Assembly (NCBI RefSeq): GCF_943192915.1
Contig: NZ_CALPCD010000001.1
Location: forward strand, 186,001-250,000
DNA length: 64,000 nucleotides
Direction: 5' to 3'
Source of the DNA: Anaerotardibacter muris
GTDB lineage: Bacteria; Actinomycetota; Coriobacteriia; Coriobacteriales; Eggerthellaceae
In this document: positions 58,167 through 64,000 of the stretch, piece after piece
Position numbering within the stretch: the first letter of the stretch is position 1
Layout: every line of letters starts with the position of its first letter
Position numbers and translations under genes: made by a program
The notes under the pieces: model-generated
What the model saw: only the letters and a program-made list of their open reading frames with translations
Databases searched by the model: none
What the model was told of the DNA's origin: nothing

Positions 58167-59282
58167 TTACTGATTTCGATAAGAATCAACGTTGTCTGGC
58201 GTGATCTTCACCACGCCCGTGCTGACCGTCTCTTTCACGCTGCCTTCATCATCGGTATAGGACTTGAGCAGCTTCACCGCCTGATACCCCATCTGATAAG
58301 GATTTTGGGCGAAGAGAACGTTGATGCTATTCGCGCGCAGGAGCGCGAGGTTCATGTCGCTATCTTCCAATCCGATGGCCACAACATCGGTGCGATCGAG
58401 TTCTTCACAAGCGATGCCGATGCCAGTGATATTCTCGCCACCAGTAGCAAAGATGCCTGCTAGATCAGGGTATTGCAGCAGGATGTGCTTGGCTGCCTCG
58501 GTGGCTTTTTCGGCAGAATTGCCACCTTCAGCTTCGGCAACGATGGGCATCGAGTAATCATGGATGGCATCCTTGAATGCGGAGTAGACGTACTGTTCGT
58601 TCTCCATATTCGAGGACGTATCGATGTAGGCGATCTTGCCCTGGCCGCCCGTAAGCTCGACCATGGTCTCGCCGCAGGTGAAGCCCATTTCGTAGAGATC
58701 GGTGCCGATGTAGGAGATGCGGCTGGTGTTGGGCGCGTCCGCGTCGACGGTCATGACGGGGATATCCTGCTCCATGGCCACATCGATAAGGTCTGCAACC
58801 TCAGGAATGCCCGCATAGACCAGAATCCCATCAGGCTTTTCGTCGATCGCTTGCTGCATGTAACCTGGCAGCTCTTCGATGAAATTATCAGCGGTTTCGG
58901 GACCGATGACCGTAGTGTTCACGTCGAAGGCCTGGTCAGCATCATTGATGCCACGGATGCAATCTTGCCAATAGACGTTTTCGGTGATGGGGCAAACGAA
59001 GATGTATTCGCTCTTGGTCTTCTCTTCGCTGCCACTCGAACAGCCCGTTGCAAAGCAGGCGAAAACGAGCAGTATCGCAGCGATGATGACCGCGAGGACG
59101 CGCGCGCCGTGAGAGCGTGCGTTGTTGGCACGTACGCTGCAAGCATGTGAACTAGGGATGCAAGCGCCGCCGACATGTGCACTGTTAGCGTGTACGTTAC
59201 AGGCTGCACTGAGAGGGGTGGAAATGGGCGCAGGAACAGACGCATTCGCGGTGATGTTTTCGAAAGCGTTTTCCGTGTTCAC
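58167..59282 (-). CDS. Sugar-type periplasmic-binding lipoprotein (type I, RbsB-like)
   Basis: The GTG at 59282 is chosen because AGGAG lies eight bases upstream; the frame is open further, to a TTG at 59321, without a good ribosome site. The 371-residue product has an unusually long charged N-terminus of about 61 residues, built partly of a 20-residue repeat (ACNVHAN / ACSVRAN). A hydrophobic helix and a lipobox-like CFATGC (lipid Cys at 81) follow. The rest is a Peripla_BP_4 fold (FVCPITENVYWQDCIRGI, DGILVYAG, IPVMTVDADAP, GQGKIAYID, AIGLEDSD), as in ribose, galactose or autoinducer-2 binding proteins. No permease or ATPase gene is next to it. It is followed closely by fbp and faces a hybrid sensor kinase gene, suggesting sugar sensing rather than transport. 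Confidence 0.88.
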   Translation of the reverse strand: MNTENAFENITANASVPAPISTPLSAACNVHANSAHVGGACIPSSHACSVRANNARSHGARVLAVIIAAILLVFACFATGCSSGSEEKTKSEYIFVCPITENVYWQDCIRGINDADQAFDVNTTVIGPETADNFIEELPGYMQQAIDEKPDGILVYAGIPEVADLIDVAMEQDIPVMTVDADAPNTSRISYIGTDLYEMGFTCGETMVELTGGQGKIAYIDTSSNMENEQYVYSAFKDAIHDYSMPIVAEAEGGNSAEKATEAAKHILLQYPDLAGIFATGGENITGIGIACEELDRTDVVAIGLEDSDMNLALLRANSINVLFAQNPYQMGYQAVKLLKSYTDDEGSVKETVSTGVVKITPDNVDSYRNQ

Positions 59283-59412
59283 CTTGGATACTCCTGCTCT
59301 CTTCGACAAACTTTTTGCCAATTCGAGATGATACCTTACTTTTTATATATCAGATAGCTATTCTTGAAGGTACACGTATTTTTCGTTTATTCCCGTTCTG
59401 AAGGATGTTTTG
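59283..59412. promoter_or_regulatory. Divergent promoter region of the binding-protein and sensor-kinase genes
   Basis: The 130 bases between the two start codons contain the AT-rich stretch TTTTTATATATC (about 59340-59351) that could hold -10 elements for either direction, and an ATAGCTAT palindrome at 59354-59361. No strong -35 is visible. AAGGA at 59401-59405 is the kinase ribosome site. Confidence 0.4.
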
Positions 59413-62400
59413 ATGAGCAGATCGCCTCTTCGTCGCGGTATCAAGAACACGTCATCTCGCAGTGGCTCGCATGCGCAAGCTACCGGGCAACAAACTACTG
59501 GGCAAAAAGGGTCGCGCGCCCAATTCGCGCGCTCTCGAACCGCCCACTCTCAATCTGCCCGAGCCCAATTCGCGCGCTCTCGTACCGCCCGCACTCAATC
59601 TGTCCGAGCCCAGTTCGTTCATTCCCCCGCTGCCCGTTTCCCATTCGTTCACGGGAAGTTCGCCATTGTTGCTCTTATATTAGTAGCGGTCTTGGCGTTA
59701 GGGTTTGCAGGCAATTGGACCTCACAGGCAACTGCGGAACCAGGCGGGACGCAGGAAGTAGAGCGTATCGAGCTTTCCGATGAAGGCCGCGAGACCATCA
59801 CCGTGGGCTTTTATCGAGGTGATTCGTCGTTCCAGAACGGCTTTTCCGATTCGGCGCGTAAGACTGGCTATGCCTACGACTACCTGCAAGAACTTGCTCC
59901 CTATGCGAACTGGAATTACGAATACGAATACATGACGCGCTCCGAAGCCATCGACGCGCTGGAGCGTGGCGAAATAGACCTGGTGGCAGGCGTTTATAAG
60001 ACCGAGCGCCTGGAGGGCGAACTGTTGTTCTCTGATTTCTCCATGGGGCTTGAAGGTGAGCCGCGTTATTTTGCGGTGAACAAGAATCGCCCTGACCTGC
60101 TGGCAACGCTCAACCAGGCGAACGCAGCGATGATAGCCAACAATCCTAAATTCCAGCTTGAGAATTGGCAGAAATATTATGGTCAGAACAATGTTGTGAC
60201 CTCCCTGACCAATGAAGAATACGCATGGCTGACCGAAAAAGGTTCGCTGAAGTTGGGTTATCTGACCAGCAATCCGCCCATTTCTTCGCAGGATGACGAG
60301 GGCAACCCTGAAGGTGTGATCGGTGCGGTGATCCCCGTGCTGGAGGAGCATTTGCGCATCCCCATCGAGCCGGTGGGCTTCAACGGTCGCGTGGAGATGG
60401 CGAATGCGCTGATCACTGGTGAAGTTGACGTGATATTCCCCGTATATTCCGACCTGTCGACCAGCGAGAGTTCGGATATGTATCAGACCGACCCGCTGCT
60501 AGAGGATCGCATCATGATCGCGTACACGGGCGAATACAGCGACAGCATCTTCAGCCGCGTGGCGCTGAGCAAGGCAGCCATCGCGCAGCAGACCTACATG
60601 GAGGAATACTATCCGAACTCGGAGCTTCTGGCGTATAGCACGCGCGGGGGCGCGTTCGAGGCGGTGCTGCAGGGCGAGGCAACTTCGACCATCGGCAGCG
60701 CCAGCGTGATGCAGCTGTTCATGGCGGAGAATTCCGATTACAGCAACTTCAACACCGCCTATTTGGATACGAGCGAAGGCTTTTCGTTCGCCGTGGCGCG
60801 CAACAACGCGATGCTGGCCGTGATCATGCAGGACACCGTGGCACAGATCGATGACTCGCTGGTGACCAACGCGATGATCCGCAGCTCTTATGCCCGCACG
60901 CCGTTTTCGCTGCTCGACGTGCTGAGGGAGTTCTCGCTGGAGCTGTTCGTGACAGGCGTACTGATCATCGCGACCATCATAATAGTCTTCATCCAATACC
61001 GCCGCCGCGTGAAGGAGTTCAACAAGGAGCAGGCTGACACGCGTGCTGCCCTGGAGGAGGCGCTGCGTGTGGCGGACAATGCGAGCGCGGCGAAGACCGA
61101 CTTCCTTTCGAGCATGAGCCACGATATCCGTACGCCGCTTAACGCGGTCATCGGCATGACCGCTATTGCGGCGGCCAACATCGATGACAAGAATCGTGTG
61201 ATGGATTGCTTGTCGAAGATCTCTTCTTCGGGCCAACACCTGCTTGCGCTGATCAACGAGATCTTGGATGTTTCGAAGATCGAGTCGGGGCGCATCGAGC
61301 TTTCTGAGGAAGAATTCAACCTTTCGGACATGCTCTACGACCTGATCAATATCAATAAGCCACAGGCCGATGCGAAGCGCCAGCACCTGTATGCGCGCGC
61401 CATCGATGTGGTGCACGAAGATGTGATCGGCGACCGTACGCGCCTGCAGCAAGTGTTCACGAACTTGGTGAGCAATGCTATCAAGTATACGCAGGTAGGC
61501 GGCCAGATCGACATCACGCTGGTGGAGAAGTCGAAGAAGGGCGGCACGTTCGCGCACTTCGAATTCATCGTGAAGGACAACGGCAAGGGCATGAGCCCGG
61601 AATACTTGCCGCATCTGTTCGAGGCGTTTTCGCGTGAGGACGACAAGAAAGTTGCCAAGGAACAGGGCACGGGCCTTGGTATGGCCATTGCGCTTTCCAT
61701 CGCGCGCATGATGAATGGCGATATCACCGTGGAAAGCGAAGTTGGCAAGGGTTCGATGTTCACCGTTACCGTGTTCTTGCGTGTGGCTGAAGGCAAGCGC
61801 GATGAGCGTGAGTTCGAAGACCTGCGCGTGCTGATGGTCGATGACGACGAGGACGTGTGCGAATCGACCGCGCTGATCTTGGCGGATATGGGCATGCAGT
61901 GCCATTATCTGACCAGCGGACGCGAGGCGGTGGAGCACTTAGCGCAGGTGAATGGCACAGAAGACGATTATTTCGTTGCCATCATCGACTGGATCATGCC
62001 CGAGATGGATGGTATCGAGACCATCCGCGCTATTCGCGAGCGCGTGGGTGAAGAGATCCCGATCATCGTGATATCGGCTTACGACTGGAGCGAGATCGAG
62101 GATGAAGCACGTGAAGCAGGTGCGAGCTACTTCGTCTCGAAGCCGCTGTTCAAGTCGCATTTGAGCCAACTTTTCTCGCAGATCGTAGGCGGGGATGCTG
62201 ATGGCGCGGCGGCGTGCGAACTGGGTTCGTGCGGTGCGAGCGGCGCGGGTTCGCGTGGGCTGATCCATTCGGCAGATCAAGTGGACTTCTCTGGCAAGCG
62301 CGCGCTGCTGGCTGAAGACAACGAGCTGAATGCCGAAGTGGTTACCGCGTTCATGGCTATGACTGGGCTAGAGATCGAGCATGCGTCGAATGGCCAGGAG

Positions 62401-62679
62401 GCGCTTGATATGGTGAAGAGCCATGAGCCAGGATATTACGATTGCGTGTTCATGGACATGCAGATGCCCGAGATGGATGGCCTTGAGGCGACGCGCGCCA
62501 TCCGTGCGCTGGAGCGCGAGGACACCGACTTCGAACAACTGCCGATCTTCGCGATGACGGCGAATGCGTTCGTGGATGATGTGCGCAAGACGAGTGCGGC
62601 GGGCATGAACGATCACTTCGCGAAGCCGCTGGACTTCAAGGTGGTGCTCGCGACCGTGGATAAGTACTTGAACAAGTAG
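59413..62679 (+). CDS. Hybrid histidine kinase with two solute-binding sensor domains and two receivers
   Basis: The ATG at 59413 has AAGGA seven bases upstream; a TTG just before it at 59410 is less likely. The product has 1,088 residues. A basic, low-complexity cytoplasmic leader contains 15-residue repeats (AQFARSRTA). It is followed by a first membrane helix (about 76-97), two SBP_bac_3-type extracellular domains (about 118-255 and 270-490), a second helix (about 509-530), HisKA with MSHDIRTPLN (His570), HATPase_c (NLVSNAIKY, DNGKGM, GTGLGMAI), and two receivers with phospho-Asp at 859 (IIDWIMPEMDG) and 1015 (MDMQMPEMDG). No HPt or DNA-binding output domain is present, so a separate partner must exist. 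The layout is like EvgS/BvgS. It is divergent from the binding protein at 59282, a possible ligand presenter. Confidence 0.93.
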   Translation: MSRSPLRRGIKNTSSRSGSHAQATGQQTTGQKGSRAQFARSRTAHSQSARAQFARSRTARTQSVRAQFVHSPAARFPFVHGKFAIVALILVAVLALGFAGNWTSQATAEPGGTQEVERIELSDEGRETITVGFYRGDSSFQNGFSDSARKTGYAYDYLQELAPYANWNYEYEYMTRSEAIDALERGEIDLVAGVYKTERLEGELLFSDFSMGLEGEPRYFAVNKNRPDLLATLNQANAAMIANNPKFQLENWQKYYGQNNVVTSLTNEEYAWLTEKGSLKLGYLTSNPPISSQDDEGNPEGVIGAVIPVLEEHLRIPIEPVGFNGRVEMANALITGEVDVIFPVYSDLSTSESSDMYQTDPLLEDRIMIAYTGEYSDSIFSRVALSKAAIAQQTYMEEYYPNSELLAYSTRGGAFEAVLQGEATSTIGSASVMQLFMAENSDYSNFNTAYLDTSEGFSFAVARNNAMLAVIMQDTVAQIDDSLVTNAMIRSSYARTPFSLLDVLREFSLELFVTGVLIIATIIIVFIQYRRRVKEFNKEQADTRAALEEALRVADNASAAKTDFLSSMSHDIRTPLNAVIGMTAIAAANIDDKNRVMDCLSKISSSGQHLLALINEILDVSKIESGRIELSEEEFNLSDMLYDLININKPQADAKRQHLYARAIDVVHEDVIGDRTRLQQVFTNLVSNAIKYTQVGGQIDITLVEKSKKGGTFAHFEFIVKDNGKGMSPEYLPHLFEAFSREDDKKVAKEQGTGLGMAIALSIARMMNGDITVESEVGKGSMFTVTVFLRVAEGKRDEREFEDLRVLMVDDDEDVCESTALILADMGMQCHYLTSGREAVEHLAQVNGTEDDYFVAIIDWIMPEMDGIETIRAIRERVGEEIPIIVISAYDWSEIEDEAREAGASYFVSKPLFKSHLSQLFSQIVGGDADGAAACELGSCGASGAGSRGLIHSADQVDFSGKRALLAEDNELNAEVVTAFMAMTGLEIEHASNGQEALDMVKSHEPGYYDCVFMDMQMPEMDGLEATRAIRALEREDTDFEQLPIFAMTANAFVDDVRKTSAAGMNDHFAKPLDFKVVLATVDKYLNK
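59473..59652 (+). repeat. 45-bp tandem repeat in the kinase leader
   Basis: Bases 59518-59562 and 59563-59607 are nearly identical 45-bp units, with diverged copies on both sides, giving 15-residue repeats that start AQ. They encode the basic stretch before the first membrane helix. Confidence 0.7.
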
Positions 62680-62723
62680 CGGCTGAGGACCGGTTTACGG
62701 ATTGATGACAAGGGGCAGAGCGT

Positions 62724-62752
62724 TTTCGTTCGCGAGAATTTCACCGTATAAT
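62724..62752 (+). promoter_or_regulatory. Rubrerythrin promoter
   Basis: A perfect TATAAT lies at 62747-62752, 34 bases before the rubrerythrin start. The -35 position with a 17-base spacer reads TTTCGT (62724-62729), a weak match. Confidence 0.6.
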
Positions 62753-62786
62753 CAAGAGCAACGGAAATTTTAGGAAGGGGCACCCC

Positions 62787-63326
62787 ATGGAACTTAAAGA
62801 TTCTCAGTCTTGGAAGAACATCGAGACCGCGCTGAATGCTGAGGCGCTCGCTTATGTTCAGTACACGTTCTACGGCCAGCAGGCGCGCAAGGACGGCTAT
62901 GTGCAGATCTCGGATATCTTCGCAGAAACCGCAGGTAACGAGCTGCATCACGCAAAGCTTCTGTTCAAGAAGTTGCACGGTGACGAGGTGCCTCATGTGG
63001 TAGAGGGCCTGAAGGCTGCTGCTGGTTCGGAGCATTTCGAGGCTGACGACCAGTATCCGAAGTTCGCAGAGGTTGCTCGTGCGGAGGGCTTCAGTGAGCT
63101 GGGCGATTTCTTCGAAGGCTTGGCGAAGATCGAGGCTTCTCATGAAGAGCGCTTCGAGGTGCTCTCTGAGCGCATCAAGAATGACGAAGTGTTCAAGCGC
63201 GAAGAGGCACAGGTTTGGTACTGCACCGTTTGCGGTCATCTGCATGTGGGCAAGGAAGCTCCGCTGAAGTGCCCGGTCTGCGCCCATCCGCAGAGCCACT
63301 TCGAGATTCGCGCGACCAACTACTAA
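62787..63326 (+). CDS. rbr: Rubrerythrin
   Basis: The protein has 179 residues. The N-terminal four-helix ferritin-like domain carries the diiron ligands in the ALNAEALAYVQY (Glu19), AGNELHHAK (Glu52, His55) and KIEASHEERF (Glu116, His119) segments. The C-terminal rubredoxin-like domain binds one iron through Cys146, Cys149, Cys162 and Cys165 (YCTVCG, KCPVCA). Rubrerythrins reduce hydrogen peroxide in the cytosol of anaerobes. A strong ribosome site (GGAAGGGG) precedes the ATG. It is a single-gene unit with its own promoter and terminator. Confidence 0.97.
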   Translation: MELKDSQSWKNIETALNAEALAYVQYTFYGQQARKDGYVQISDIFAETAGNELHHAKLLFKKLHGDEVPHVVEGLKAAAGSEHFEADDQYPKFAEVARAEGFSELGDFFEGLAKIEASHEERFEVLSERIKNDEVFKREEAQVWYCTVCGHLHVGKEAPLKCPVCAHPQSHFEIRATNY

Positions 63327-63348
63327 TCCAAGTCTTCAAAGACAAATG

Positions 63349-63380
63349 AAAGGACCCTCGCGATGGCAAGGGTCCTTTTT
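63349..63380. terminator. Rho-independent terminator, usable from both sides
   Basis: AAAGGACCCT (63349-63358) pairs perfectly with AGGGTCCTTT (63369-63378), followed by more Ts on the plus strand. It ends rubrerythrin and, read in reverse, has an A-derived T-tract for the minus-strand gene ending at 63418. Confidence 0.85.
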
Positions 63381-63417
63381 TATTGTTGCTATTCAGCTGG
63401 GAATTCGGTGGCTGCTC

Positions 63418-63999
63418 TTAGCAGACTCGCTTGGCGAAGGTAGGGTGGAAATAGTCCATGGTCTGGACGCGCACTCCCTTGCCAGATCCCGCTGCGTGAA
63501 TGTAGGTTCCGTCTTCAACGTAGATGCCTACATGGTAAACGCCCGAACCTGATCCCCAGAAGAGCAGGTCGCCTGGCTGCAGTTCGTCCATCGATACCGA
63601 TTCACCAAGAGCTGCTTGTGCAGCTGCGGTGCGCGGAAGCTCGATGCCGAGCGCGTTTCGGAAGCAATACTGGGTGAAACCAGAGCAATCGAATCCGCGA
63701 GGGGTGGTGCCGCCGTAGGCGTAGGGCGATCCTTTGAGTGACAGAGCCTGTTCGACCAGGAGCATGGAATTTGCCTGCTGAGCGAAGGTTTCGCAATGGT
63801 CAAGAACCGCGGCAGTGGGCAGATCGGGCTGAGCTTGTGCCTGTGCTTGTGCCTGGAGGTCGACCAACATCGATTCGAAGGCTTCGGAAGGTTGAGGCTC
63901 TTCGTCAGCGAATGCGATGGCGGGCATCATCACTGAAAGGGCGACTGCGAGGCCGATGAGGGCCGGCAGCGCTTTTTGGCGCAACGTTTCTACTATCAA
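63418..63999 (-). CDS. Secreted NlpC/P60-family cell-wall peptidase (start at window edge)
   Basis: The frame reads 193 residues from a TTG at 63999, one base from the window edge, so the true start may lie just outside. A signal peptide (hydrophobic about 11-28, cleaved after AIAFA) is followed by a short Ala/Gln repeat (QAQAQAQ). The NlpC/P60 domain then has the catalytic triad Cys105 (FDCSGF), His156 (YHVGIYV) and His168 (YIHAAG). These enzymes cut the gamma-D-Glu to diamino acid bond in peptidoglycan stem peptides. No extra wall-binding domain is present in the visible part. Confidence 0.88.
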   Translation of the reverse strand: MIVETLRQKALPALIGLAVALSVMMPAIAFADEEPQPSEAFESMLVDLQAQAQAQAQPDLPTAAVLDHCETFAQQANSMLLVEQALSLKGSPYAYGGTTPRGFDCSGFTQYCFRNALGIELPRTAAAQAALGESVSMDELQPGDLLFWGSGSGVYHVGIYVEDGTYIHAAGSGKGVRVQTMDYFHPTFAKRVC

Positions 64000-64000
64000 A

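Noticed and set aside
58167..59321. LacI-type repressor
   Set aside because: The N-terminus has no DNA-binding helix-turn-helix; it has a hydrophobic helix and lipobox-like Cys, which fits an exported binding protein.

Overview
The window reads like a chromosome segment from an anaerobic, Gram-positive-type bacterium, most likely an actinomycete of the class Coriobacteriia (Eggerthella-like gut organisms). The hints are a class III (Firmicutes-type) fructose-1,6-bisphosphatase, a rubrerythrin, a hybrid sensor kinase with solute-binding domains, and very large secreted BspA/InlB-repeat proteins. This placement is inference from gene content; no rRNA or other marker gene is present.

Bases 1-51,341 are a surface-protein island with all genes on the minus strand. 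From upstream to downstream it holds a 15,030-residue secreted repeat protein (51341 to 6249, one uninterrupted frame of 45 kb), a 1,369-residue membrane-anchored protein with ten MucBP-like repeats (6028 to 1919), and the first 248 residues of a Ser/Asp-rich secreted protein that runs off the left edge (746 to 1). The giant protein has a signal peptide, about 19 BspA-like leucine-rich units with a CUB-like and three beta-sandwich-like modules inserted, a long InlB B-repeat (Flg_new) region, composite MucBP/Flg_new repeats, an internal Pro/Asp linker and a compositionally distinct C-terminal tail. It has no visible wall or membrane anchor. Two of the island's upstream regions share short sequence words and clusters of TGCTATA-type motifs, which suggests common regulation.

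Bases 51,342-56,230 are accessory DNA. There is a 2.1-kb AT-rich noncoding stretch with a tandem array of GGGAC-type palindromic repeats. It is followed by a Fic-family gene whose catalytic and inhibitory motifs are both altered, and whose promoter carries an inverted repeat. A REP-associated tyrosine transposase (RAYT) follows, flanked by three 35-bp palindromes that begin with GTAG or end in CTAC. The palindrome nearest fbp supplies that gene's stop codon.

Bases 56,227-64,000 return to housekeeping and signalling genes. A sugar-type periplasmic-binding lipoprotein gene and fbp form a minus-strand operon. Divergent from it is a hybrid histidine kinase with two extracellular solute-binding domains and two receiver domains. 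No permease or ATPase gene lies nearby, so a sensing role for the binding protein is plausible. Rubrerythrin follows with its own promoter and terminator, and an NlpC/P60 cell-wall peptidase gene reaches the right edge. I saw no tRNA, rRNA, CRISPR array or prophage.
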